A stretch of DNA of 64,000 bases from Gemmobacter sp. (GTDB lineage Bacteria > Pseudomonadota > Alphaproteobacteria > Rhodobacterales > Rhodobacteraceae): positions 1-64,000 of the forward strand of contig NZ_JAUCBS010000007.1 in the NCBI RefSeq assembly GCF_034676705.1, in the 5' to 3' direction. The number at the start of each line of letters is the position of its first letter. Position 1 is the stretch's first letter. A program made the position numbers and the translations under genes. Shown one piece after another: positions 16,224 through 23,716 of this stretch. The notes under the pieces were generated by a model, which worked only from the letters and a program-made list of their open reading frames with translations, had not been told where the DNA came from and ran no database searches.

Positions 16224-17122
16224 CGCCGGGGTTTGATCCCACGCCCGTGCAGGCCGCCCTCCAGATCGCAGTCGATGCAGTCGATTTGCAAATGTCGATG
16301 TGGAGACCCGACAGCGATCTGATGCGCCTGAACGCCGCGCCGGTGGGGGCATGGCAGGACATCCCCGCCGATCTGGCCCGCGTGCTGACCCTCGGGCTGG
16401 CAATCGGTCGTGCCTCGGGCGGGGCCTTCGACATCGGTCAGGGCGATGCGGTGCGCGCCTGGGGATTTGGTTCTGCCACCGCCGATCCGCAGGCCATTCG
16501 CGATGCGATGCAGGCGCCACATCGGCCTGCCCATGAGGTGCTGGTTCTGGACGGCAACCGGGTGCGAAAGATTGCCCCCATCTCTCTGGACCTGAACGGC
16601 ATCGCCAAAGGCTACGGGGTGGATCGTCTGGTCGAAGTTCTGTCGTCCTACGGTATCCTTGACGCCCTTGTCGGCATCGACGGAGAGATGCGCGCCATGG
16701 GCCTGCGCCCAGACGGTGGCCCCTGGACCATTGCGGTTGAGGCCCCCGATCGTCACCGCCGCGCGCCCCATTCCATCCTGACGCTTCAGGATTCTGCTGT
16801 CGCCACCTCGGGCGATTATCGACACTGGGTCACGGCGCAGGGGTGTGATCTGTCCCACACGATGGACCCTGCGCGCGGTGCGCCGCTTCTCGCGCCCCCT
16901 GCATCCGTCACCGTGATCGCCCCCACCTGCGCCGAGTCGGATGCCTGGGCGACGGCGCTGATGGTGAAGGGGGTCGAGGCAGGCGCAGACCTTGCACGAA
17001 AGGCAGGGCTCGACGCGCTGTTTCTCGCGCGCGATGATGCGGGTGGCGTACAAGGCATTGGCGTTGGCAAACTATTTTCGAGCAAGTCCGCGGCGACGGC
17101 CCCGGCCGTTGGAGATTGACCC

Positions 17123-19003
17123 TTGGATCACGCGCAGACAGATCGGCTCAAGACCCTGCTCCTCGCCATCGCCCTTGCAGGTCTGGTGACAGGGCTCGGG
17201 CTGCACTTCAGCGGGCGCACGGACCTTGCACAAACGGCGTGGTTTGCGGGGGTTGTCCCCGTGCTGGCGGCGCTTGTGGTCGAGATCATCCGCAGCCTTG
17301 CCCGCGGCGAGGTGGGGCTCGACATCGTGGCCGCCCTGTCCATGTCGGCGGCCCTGACCTTTGCCGAGACGCTGGCCGCTGCGGTCGTCGCCGTCATGTA
17401 TTCGGGTGGCACCTTCCTCGAAAGCTTCGCCGAGGGCCGGGCACGGCGCGAAATGCGCGATCTGCTCTCCCGGGTGCCGCGTACCGCTACGCGCCACCGC
17501 AACGGTGGACTGGAGGAGGTGGCACTGGACGACATCGCGCCCGGCGACCGGCTGCTGATCCGGCAGGGCGATATCGTGCCGGTGGACGGGCGCATCGCAT
17601 CCGCCGCGGCTTTCGTCGACACATCGGCGCTGACGGGCGAATCCTTGCCGGTGCGGCTCGACCGCGGGTCTGAGGCGATGAGCGGATCGACCAATGCGGG
17701 CGATGCCTTTGACATCGAGGCGACGCGCGAGGCAAAGGACAGCACCTATGCCGGGATCGTCCGGCTGGTCGAGGCGGCGCAGGCGTCGAAAGCACCCATG
17801 GCGCGGCTGGCAGATCGCTGGTCGCTGGGGTTTTTGGCCGTCACCGTCGCCATCGCCTTTGCCGCCTGGTGGTTCACGGGCGATCCGATCCGCGCGGTGG
17901 CGGTGCTGGTGGTGGCGACGCCTTGCCCGCTTATCCTCGCCGTGCCGGTGGCGCTGGTAGCGGGCCTGTCACGCGCGGCGCATTTCGGGGTGCTGGTGAA
18001 AGGTGCAAAGCCGCTGGAGGCGATGGCCCGCATCCGCACGCTGATCCTGGACAAAACCGGCACGCTGACCGACGGGCGCCCGCAGATCGTCAGTATCGAC
18101 AGCCATGACGGGATGGGGGCTGACGACATCCTGCGCTATGCGGCGGCGCTGGATCAGGCATCAAAACACCCCGTCGCGCAGGCCATCGTGGCTGCAGCAA
18201 GGGACCGGGGGCTCACCCTACCCATCCCCGAAGATGTGGCTGAAATCCCAGGCGAAGGCGTCATCGGTTTCATCGACGGACGGCAAGTCATCGTCGGGGG
18301 TGATGGTTTCGTCGCGGGGCGCGTGGGCCGTTTGTCGGGTGATCACCCGGAACTGGCGGCAGGGTCGGTCATGGTGGCCGTGGCCGTCGAAGGCCGTTTG
18401 GCGGCGCATCTGGTCATGTCCGACCCCCTCCGCGAAGGGGCAGCCGAGATGCTTGCCAGCCTGCGGCAGCAAGGGGTTGCGCGCATCCTCTTGGCCACCG
18501 GAGATCGGGCCGAGGTTGCGGCGCGGGTGACGGAAGGACTGGGCCTTGACGGCATCCGGGCGGGCCTGACCCCGGACGAGAAGGTGCTGCTGGTCCTGAC
18601 CGAACACAAGAACGGCCCGGTGATGATGGTGGGCGACGGCGTCAACGACGCCCCTGCACTGGCTGCCGCCGATGTGGGCGTCGCCATGGGCGCACGCGGG
18701 GCGGCGGCAAGTGCCGAGGCGGCCGATGTGGTTTTACTGGTGGACCGGGTGGACCGCATCGCGCCGGGGATCGAGATCGCCCGCCGGTCGCGCCGGATCG
18801 CGCTCGAAAGCGTGGTCGCAGGCATCAGCCTGTCGGTTCTGGGCATGATCGCTGCGGCCTTTGGCTACCTGACCCCGGTGCAAGGGGCGCTGCTGCAGGA
18901 GGCGATCGATGTGGCCGTTATCCTGAACGCATTGCGCGCCCTGCGCATTTCACCCGCGGGCCTCACAGCACCGCAAACCCGTATTGAAGGAGTTCCCGCA
19001 TGA
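17123..19003 (+). CDS. Heavy-metal P1B-type ATPase
   Basis: This 626-residue ATPase has the P-type hallmarks: actuator TGES (171-174), the phosphorylated Asp310 in DKTGTLTDG, SKHPVAQAI (the HP motif of the nucleotide domain) and VGDGVNDAPALAAADV. The metal-site motif in the sixth helix is TPCP (about 266-269), not CPC or SPC. There is no N-terminal CxxC or His-rich domain and only a short C-terminal tail. TPC-type pumps have been grouped with Ni/Fe-linked P1B ATPases, but the substrate cannot be fixed from sequence alone. The start is a TTG at 17123, three bases after the apbE stop; the stop overlaps the VIT1-like gene. Confidence 0.88.
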   Translation: MDHAQTDRLKTLLLAIALAGLVTGLGLHFSGRTDLAQTAWFAGVVPVLAALVVEIIRSLARGEVGLDIVAALSMSAALTFAETLAAAVVAVMYSGGTFLESFAEGRARREMRDLLSRVPRTATRHRNGGLEEVALDDIAPGDRLLIRQGDIVPVDGRIASAAAFVDTSALTGESLPVRLDRGSEAMSGSTNAGDAFDIEATREAKDSTYAGIVRLVEAAQASKAPMARLADRWSLGFLAVTVAIAFAAWWFTGDPIRAVAVLVVATPCPLILAVPVALVAGLSRAAHFGVLVKGAKPLEAMARIRTLILDKTGTLTDGRPQIVSIDSHDGMGADDILRYAAALDQASKHPVAQAIVAAARDRGLTLPIPEDVAEIPGEGVIGFIDGRQVIVGGDGFVAGRVGRLSGDHPELAAGSVMVAVAVEGRLAAHLVMSDPLREGAAEMLASLRQQGVARILLATGDRAEVAARVTEGLGLDGIRAGLTPDEKVLLVLTEHKNGPVMMVGDGVNDAPALAAADVGVAMGARGAAASAEAADVVLLVDRVDRIAPGIEIARRSRRIALESVVAGISLSVLGMIAAAFGYLTPVQGALLQEAIDVAVILNALRALRISPAGLTAPQTRIEGVPA

Positions 19004-19701
19004 GCCGCCTGTCCCATTCCGAAATACATATGGTGCACCGCATCGGATGGTTGCGCGCGGCGGTGCTCGGCGCGAATGATGGCCTTGTATCAACCTCCAG
19101 CCTCGTCGTGGGCGTCGCCGCAGCCGGCACAGGGCGGACGGAAGTACTGATCGCGGGCCTCGCCGGGCTGGTGGCTGGAGCCATGTCGATGGCGGCAGGC
19201 GAATACGTCTCGGTCAGTTCGCAGACCGATGCCGAGCAGGCCGACCTTGCCCGCGAGAAGAAGGAGCTTGCTGAGACGCCTGATGCCGAACTCGAGGAAC
19301 TGACCCGAATCTACGAGGCGCGCGGGCTGACCCGCGATTTGGCCGAACAGGTTGCCGTTCAGCTGACCGAACGCGATGCGCTTGGTAGCCACGCGCGTGA
19401 CGAGCTTGGAATATCCGATACCGTCACCGCCCATCCGATCCAGGCAGCCCTCGTATCAGCCATGACCTTTGCCGTGGGTGCTGTGGTCCCGCTTCTGGTG
19501 GCCATGCTTGCTCCGCCAGCGCAAATTGTGCCTTTCGTAGCCATCGCGACACTCCTGTCGCTCGCCATCCTGGGCGGTCTTGGCGCGACTGCTGGCGGCG
19601 CCGGCATCCTGCGAGGCGCAGTGCGGGTGACGTTCTGGGGTGCCCTTGCCATGGCCGCGACTGCGCTGGTCGGATCGATTTTCGGCGTCACCGTTGGATA
19701 G
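19000..19701 (+). CDS. VIT1/CCC1 family Fe2+/Mn2+ transporter
   Basis: This 233-residue protein has the family signature near the N-terminus (GWLRAAVLGANDGLVSTSSLVVGVAAAG), followed by AGLVAGAMSMAAGEYVSVSSQTDAEQADL. An acidic cytosolic helical region (EKKELAETPDAELEELTRIYEARG) probably forms the metal-gathering domain, and three further membrane helices end the protein. Members move ferrous iron or manganese out of the cytosol. Its ATG overlaps the ATPase stop, so the two are co-translated and may share a substrate. It ends the redox/metal island. Confidence 0.88.
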   Translation: MSRLSHSEIHMVHRIGWLRAAVLGANDGLVSTSSLVVGVAAAGTGRTEVLIAGLAGLVAGAMSMAAGEYVSVSSQTDAEQADLAREKKELAETPDAELEELTRIYEARGLTRDLAEQVAVQLTERDALGSHARDELGISDTVTAHPIQAALVSAMTFAVGAVVPLLVAMLAPPAQIVPFVAIATLLSLAILGGLGATAGGAGILRGAVRVTFWGALAMAATALVGSIFGVTVG

Positions 19702-19836
19702 GCACAACCGCCAGGAGAGATGCCAACCACAGGCAGTGGCAAGTTACAGCCATGCGCTCTTCGGAACGGCCTCGCGGGTCACTCGGACGGCGATAGGCCC
19801 AGAGGCGAAACAACGCCGCTCCCAGGCCCTCGGGAA

Positions 19837-19854
19837 GTGAGGCCAAAGCCTCAC
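19837..19854 (-). terminator. Hairpin at the end of the tiny ORF
   Basis: GTGAGGC and GCCTCAC form a perfect 7-bp stem with a 4-nt loop, and flanking CCCTCGG/CCGAAGGG extends it with one bulge. It starts at the stop codon of the minus-strand ORF ending at 19851. There is no T-run. Confidence 0.4.
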
Positions 19855-19991
19855 CCGAAGGGATCGTACTCCGAGACGATCACGACCTCGTCGCCGTCGA
19901 TTTCATCGGCGGGGACGGCGCCGAAGGTTCCATCCCCTGCCTGGAAGACGACGATCGAAACCATGAGCGTGGCAGCGAGGGGTCGACGCAT
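19851..19991 (-). CDS. Possible small exported peptide (46 residues)
   Basis: The frame MRRPLAATLMVSIVVFQAGD has the look of a short signal peptide, followed by an acidic mature part (PADEIDGDEVVIVSEYDPFG). No family was recognised. No Shine-Dalgarno sequence precedes the ATG at 19991. A better one (AGGAG, 7 nt) precedes an ATG at 20029 in a different frame, which could mean a frameshifted relic. The hairpin right after the stop is mild support. Confidence 0.3.
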   Translation of the reverse strand: MRRPLAATLMVSIVVFQAGDGTFGAVPADEIDGDEVVIVSEYDPFG

Positions 19992-20656
19992 GCCGTCGAC
20001 GCGAAGGCGTGAGCATCTTTGCAGGCCATCTGTTTGGCTCCTGTCTTGGAGGCGGGGGACCATCCCCCGCGCGATAGGACCCCGCTGGCCCGAAGACTGG
20101 CTGACATCACCGGGTGCGTTCGGCCCCCTTTCCCAACAGGGCCGAATCCACCCGGCGGCACGGGCTCGCCCGTAGTCCGACCCCTCGCGGGTTGATCTCG
20201 AAGACAGGATCGGGGCAAGGAAGGGAATGGCGAGCAGGGGATGGTGCTCTGACGACTGGAGCCAATTATCCTGCTGATGCTTTTAACGCCGCTAGCCTTC
20301 TGGGAAGGCTCTTGGTTGATAGCCTCGGTATTGGGGGATGGATCCTTTGGTGCCCCGCGGCATCGCGGGACGAGGGTCTGGTCGGTGCGAGGCCCGCACA
20401 TGGGTAGGCCCCTAGCGCAGTGTCAGGGCTCAGGCGGCCAATCTGCGCACCCTGCCCCATCTACATCCTCGGCGCCGACGATCTCGAGACGAGCGTTGCG
20501 ATAAACTTCGCGTGCGCTCCAAAGCTCTGCTGCCGTCAGACAGCGTGAACAGACGCGGAAATAGCAAGTCATTAGCCAGCCTAGAAGCCGAAGCCCAGCA
20601 TTCCCTGTTGTCCGACTAAGGAGCAAGGAGTCGGGAGTGCTGGTGCTGAGCGGCGA

Positions 20657-21017
20657 TCAGGCAGCCTCTGTGCGGATCATTGATTTGCACCATCTGGCGA
20701 CTGAAGGCGCATTGGTCGGCAAGGCGCACACATCCTCGCCTGCAAAGGTCAGGAAAGCCGCAAGATTCAACCCGTTTACACCGATCAGCACCGGCAACCC
20801 GCGATGCAACGCTTCTGCGATGACGGGTACAAGGCCTTTGCCTTCAGATTCCCGCTTGCCAAACTTGTTCACGATCAGCAATTCCGCGCCTCCAAGGCGG
20901 CGCTGGACCGCCACGACAGTCTGCTCGAGCGCGCCGGAGTCGAGGATGCAGCCGCGTGCCAGACTTCCCCGATCTTCGCTGATCCGAACGATTGGGCCTG
21001 TCAATCGGCATCCAAAC
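20657..21017 (-). pseudogene. DUF2478 gene, 5' part lost at the ISL3 insertion
   Basis: About 120 codons of a DUF2478 protein remain: PIVRISEDRGSLARGCILDSGALEQTV, then ELLIVNKFGKRESEGKGLVPVIAEAL and PVLIGVNGLNLAAFLTFAG. DUF2478 proteins are P-loop-like NTPases often encoded with molybdenum uptake or cofactor genes. The N-terminal third, including the nucleotide-binding start, is missing. It is not found on the other side of the IS, so DNA was lost as well as interrupted. Confidence 0.75.
20998..21017. repeat. Left 20-bp outer inverted flank of the ISL3 element
   Basis: CTGTCAATCGGCATCCAAAC here is repeated as a perfect reverse complement at 22684-22703, just outside the right end of the ISL3-family element. 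It lies in the reading frame of the DUF2478 remnant. Confidence 0.8.
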
Positions 21018-22683
21018 GGGGCTCTGTCGCGGATTTGGTGCAGTTGAACCATCAGGGCGCTACATTTTGGCAATCTTTGACGGAGGTTGCCGATGGCGTC
21101 ATGGTTTTCGCGACGAGATTTTCTGCCAGCAGGGCTTAAGGCCGATCAGGTTGAGCTTGATGGCAATACGATCCGTGTCCACGCTCACTCTTCCGATGCT
21201 GCGGCGGCCTGTCCGCGCTGTGGCACCATCTCACGCCATGTCCACAGCAGGTATCGGCGCCGGCCAGCCGATCTTCCCGCCCATGGGCGGGCCGTGGAAC
21301 TGGTCCTGCTGGTCCGCCGCTTTCGCTGCCAGACCTTGCGTTGTTCTGCCAGGATCTTCGCCGAGCGATTTCCGTCGGATGTTACTCAGCCGCATATGCG
21401 GCGTACGTCACGCCTGCAGGGGCTGGTGCGTCATCTCGGTCTTGCTCTCGGCGGACGCCCCGCGCAGGCACTTGCCCGACGTCTTCTGCTGCCGGTGAGC
21501 AAAGACACCTTCCTTCGCAGCGTGCGGGACATGGCGGATGAAGATACTGCGATCCCGCGCGTGATTGGCATCGATGACTGGGCGTGGCGCAAGGGACAGC
21601 GCTACGGCACGCTGATCTGCGATCTTGAACGGCGGCAGGTGATCGATCTGCTGCCTGACCGTGAGCCCGCCACCGTGGAAGCCTGGCTCCGTGCGCGTCC
21701 CGGCATCCAGATTGTCGCCCGCGACCGCAACGGCGGCTACGGCGGTGCTGTTTCGCGTGCCCTGCCAGAAGCCATTCAGGTCGCCGATCGTTGGCATCTG
21801 CTCGAGAATGCAAGCGCCGCGTTCCTGGCCGCCGTGCAGCGGAGCATGCCCGCCATCCGCAAGGCGATCGGTGCGAAGACGCTCGATCCGAAGCTGCTGA
21901 CGGCCGCGGAAAGGCTACAATACGAAGGCTATCACCGCCGCCAACAGACCAATCAGATAGTGCGGAAGATGGCCGATGAGGGCCTTGCCATCAAACGTAT
22001 CGTCCGCTCGACCGGGCTCAGCCGCAAGCTCGTTCGCCAGATCCTGCGCGGGGAACGTGAAGATGTGTTCCGCATCCGCGAGAGCAGCCTGACCCCGTGG
22101 CTGCCGCGGCTGGAACAGGAGTGGAGCGGCGGCTGTCTGAATGGCGCAGAACTCTGGCGTCGCCTCCGCGCCGACGGTTTCCGTGGCAGTCTCCGGGTCG
22201 TCAGCGAGTGGGCAACACGCCAACGTCGCGCCGAGCAAGCGGTGCCAAATGGGACAGGCAAGTCACCGCCCGCCCGCAGGATTGCGGGGCTCCTGACCAT
22301 GGGCCGAGATCACCTGTCCAGGGCCGATGCGGTTCAGGTCGCGCGGATCGAAGCGGCGTTGCCAGCCTTGGCGACCGCCCGCGCGCTCACCGACCGGTTC
22401 ACGGACATGGTGCGCAACGCGCGGGGGGATGCTTTGGCCGCTTGGCTCGACGAGGCCGAAGCCAGCATGATCGCGCCCTTCGCCCGCGGCCTCCGGAGCG
22501 ATTGCGCCGCCGTTGCAGCCGCGCTGCGGGAACCATGGTCAAACGGGCAGACCGAGGGCCAGATCAACCGGCTGAAGACGCTGAAACGCCAGATGTACGG
22601 GCGCGCCAACATCGATCTGCTCAGGGCGCGCCTCGTCGCAGCATCATGATCACGGAGGTGCATCAAATCTGAGTCAGAGCCCC
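21018..22683. mobile_element. ISL3-family insertion sequence (about 1.67 kb)
   Basis: The 25-bp ends (21018-21042 and 22659-22683) are inverted repeats: GGGGCTCTG and the inner ATTTG-TGCA block match, with five mismatches between. They enclose one ISL3-type transposase gene. No 8-bp direct duplication is present. Instead the 20 bp outside each end are exact inverted copies of each other, so the terminal repeat is 45 bp overall or the flank was rearranged. Confidence 0.85.
21093..22649 (+). CDS. ISL3-family transposase
   Basis: This protein of about 518 residues has an N-terminal zinc-ribbon (CPRCGTISRHVHSRYRR) and a partner cysteine region. The catalytic core starts with IPRVIGIDDWAWRKGQRYGT (first Asp) and continues with VARDRNGGYGGAV (second Asp) and a late Glu in WSNGQTEGQINRLKTLKRQMYGR. 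A helix-turn-helix-like insertion (GLAIKRIVRSTGLSRKLVRQIL) lies in between. The ATG at 21093 has GGAGG 6 nt upstream; the TTG at 21087 is too close to it. The frame is intact. Confidence 0.92.
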   Translation: MASWFSRRDFLPAGLKADQVELDGNTIRVHAHSSDAAAACPRCGTISRHVHSRYRRRPADLPAHGRAVELVLLVRRFRCQTLRCSARIFAERFPSDVTQPHMRRTSRLQGLVRHLGLALGGRPAQALARRLLLPVSKDTFLRSVRDMADEDTAIPRVIGIDDWAWRKGQRYGTLICDLERRQVIDLLPDREPATVEAWLRARPGIQIVARDRNGGYGGAVSRALPEAIQVADRWHLLENASAAFLAAVQRSMPAIRKAIGAKTLDPKLLTAAERLQYEGYHRRQQTNQIVRKMADEGLAIKRIVRSTGLSRKLVRQILRGEREDVFRIRESSLTPWLPRLEQEWSGGCLNGAELWRRLRADGFRGSLRVVSEWATRQRRAEQAVPNGTGKSPPARRIAGLLTMGRDHLSRADAVQVARIEAALPALATARALTDRFTDMVRNARGDALAAWLDEAEASMIAPFARGLRSDCAAVAAALREPWSNGQTEGQINRLKTLKRQMYGRANIDLLRARLVAAS

Positions 22684-22703
22684 GTTTGGATGCCGATTGA
22701 CAG
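22684..22703. repeat. Right 20-bp outer inverted flank of the ISL3 element
   Basis: GTTTGGATGCCGATTGACAG is the exact reverse complement of 20998-21017. Confidence 0.8.
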
Positions 22704-22875
22704 TCAACGCCTGAGCGGAGCGTCAGCGGTTGCGCAGTCGTTGTGCCCGCAAACGAAATCGTTTTGTCTATGCCCGACGCGATCTCGCCAGTTCGGGCGG
22801 TGATGCCAGCCGAAGCATGATTGCCTTCCCGGAGCTATCGGCATACGGTAGTCCAACAGAGCACCGGAGATCATC

Positions 22876-23139
22876 ATGGGCGTCCACAAGCAAAGCGTCA
22901 GCTTTACGGAATCCGCGTTCGACCATGTGCAGTCGCTGGTCGCGGCGGGCGAATATCCGAATGTCAGCGCCGCCGTTTCGGGCGAGCTCGCCCGCGCGCG
23001 GTCGGCCCGCTTGCGCGATCAAGCCCTGCTGGAGGCCGAGGTTCAGCGACGTCTGGCCCTGCCGCCCGATCAGTGGCAGGTGATGGACAACCCGGCCGAT
23101 ATCACCGCCGAAGCTCGCGACTGGCTTGCCGGGCGGTGA
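22876..23139 (+). CDS. parD: ParD-like antitoxin
   Basis: This 87-residue protein begins with a ribbon-helix-helix-like segment (KQSVSFTESAFDHVQSLVAAGEYPNVSAAVSGELARAR) typical of ParD/CopG antitoxins. The C-terminal tail (PPDQWQVMDNPADITAEARDWLAGR) should bind the toxin. GGAG lies 8 nt before the ATG. The stop codon overlaps the toxin start (TGATG), so the two are coupled. The gene starts 172 nt after the ISL3 flank. Confidence 0.8.
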   Translation: MGVHKQSVSFTESAFDHVQSLVAAGEYPNVSAAVSGELARARSARLRDQALLEAEVQRRLALPPDQWQVMDNPADITAEARDWLAGR

Positions 23140-23465
23140 TGCGGCTGCGTCGTCATCCCCTGGTCGCGCAGGATCTGCGCGCCATGGCCGGACATGTCTA
23201 CACCATCAGCGGCGATACCGCCGCCGCCTTGCGCCGGCTTGATCAGGTCGAGGTCTTGCTGGCCGACATTCTTGCCCAACCTGCACTGGGCACGCGGCTG
23301 GATGGACCGCTGGCCGGCTGGCAGGTGCGCCATGGCGGGGCAGGGCGGGCGCTGACGGTGGTCTACCGGGTCGAGGGCGACTGGGTCTCGGTCGTATTGG
23401 TCGCCTTTGGCGGGCAGGACTGGTTGACCCGCAGTGCAGGTCGGAACGCCTCAACCGGGGGGTGA
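23139..23465 (+). CDS. parE: ParE/RelE-type toxin
   Basis: This 108-residue basic protein has the ParE/RelE layout: RLRRHPLVAQDLRAMAGHVYTISGDTAAALRRLDQVEVLLADI (two helices), then LGTRLDGPLAGWQVRHGG and ALTVVYRVEGDWVSVVLVAFGGQD (central strands). ParE toxins poison DNA gyrase, while RelE members cut mRNA; the sequence does not decide which. It is coupled to the upstream antitoxin and is the second addiction module of the window. Confidence 0.8.
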   Translation: MRLRRHPLVAQDLRAMAGHVYTISGDTAAALRRLDQVEVLLADILAQPALGTRLDGPLAGWQVRHGGAGRALTVVYRVEGDWVSVVLVAFGGQDWLTRSAGRNASTGG

Positions 23466-23548
23466 CGGTGACCTGACGGATTCTTGATGGTCTGATCGAC
23501 GGAGTCTGAGCGTGGCGACAGACGCCTGCTGCAGGACTGCGCCACGAC

Positions 23549-23620
23549 ATCCGATAAGGCAAGATTATCGGATACCGCAGACAATCCCGATGCAATGCGC
23601 ATTCTGTAGAGATAATGCGC
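23549..23620. repeat. Two inverted repeats between parE and the catabolic island
   Basis: ATCCGATAA-N7-TTATCGGAT (23549-23573) is a perfect 9-bp inverted repeat, and GCGCATT-N10-AATGCGC (23597-23620) is a perfect 7-bp one, 23 nt away. Both lie downstream of genes on each side. They may be operators, terminator-like stems or recombination ends. No T-run follows. Confidence 0.4.
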
Positions 23621-23716
23621 GCCATCAGACACAAGCTGTTATATGGAAGGCACTGGCGGAGCGGGCCTCTCAGGCAAAGATGGCGCGCGCGGCCCAGCCG
23701 CTTTGCTTCGTACAGC

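Larger units (their letters stand above)
14766..17119 (+). pseudogene. apbE: apbE (FAD:protein FMN transferase) interrupted by IS256-family element
   Basis: The gene begins at an ATG at 14766 (MSTDLIRQALNGPTMGTRWSALFHA) that overlaps the reductase stop. It is cut at 14841 and resumes at 16216 in the same frame once the IS and one copy of the 8-bp duplication are removed (LFHA-APGFDPTPVQAALQ). The rest is a standard ApbE: SMWRPDSDLMRLN, GGAFDIGQGDAVRAWGF, DLNGIAKGYGVDRLVE, and TSGDYRHWV, which mark FAD and Mg2+ binding. ApbE attaches FMN to Thr/Ser of exported electron carriers. The 3' part could restart at a GTG at 16247 (290 residues), but it would lack the first ~37 residues, including TMGT and the export signal region. 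Loss of function is therefore likely. Confidence 0.9.
19702..20656. other. Gene-poor degenerate stretch
   Basis: Apart from one tiny ORF with a hairpin (19837-19991), I see no convincing gene in these 955 nt. A minus-strand frame of 67 codons (20423-20626; includes VCSRCLTAAELWSAREVYRN) looks protein-like in part but has no recognised family and could be a remnant. Its position next to a truncated gene and an IS suggests decayed DNA. Confidence 0.45.

Noticed and set aside
16247..17119. A stand-alone 290-residue ApbE starting at GTG
   Set aside because: The frame continues upstream through the IS target site into the true start at 14766, so it is the 3' part of an interrupted gene.
22704..22889. 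A 61-codon minus-strand frame right of the ISL3 element as the missing DUF2478 N-terminus
   Set aside because: It shows none of the expected P-loop-like start, so the N-terminal part seems to be truly lost.
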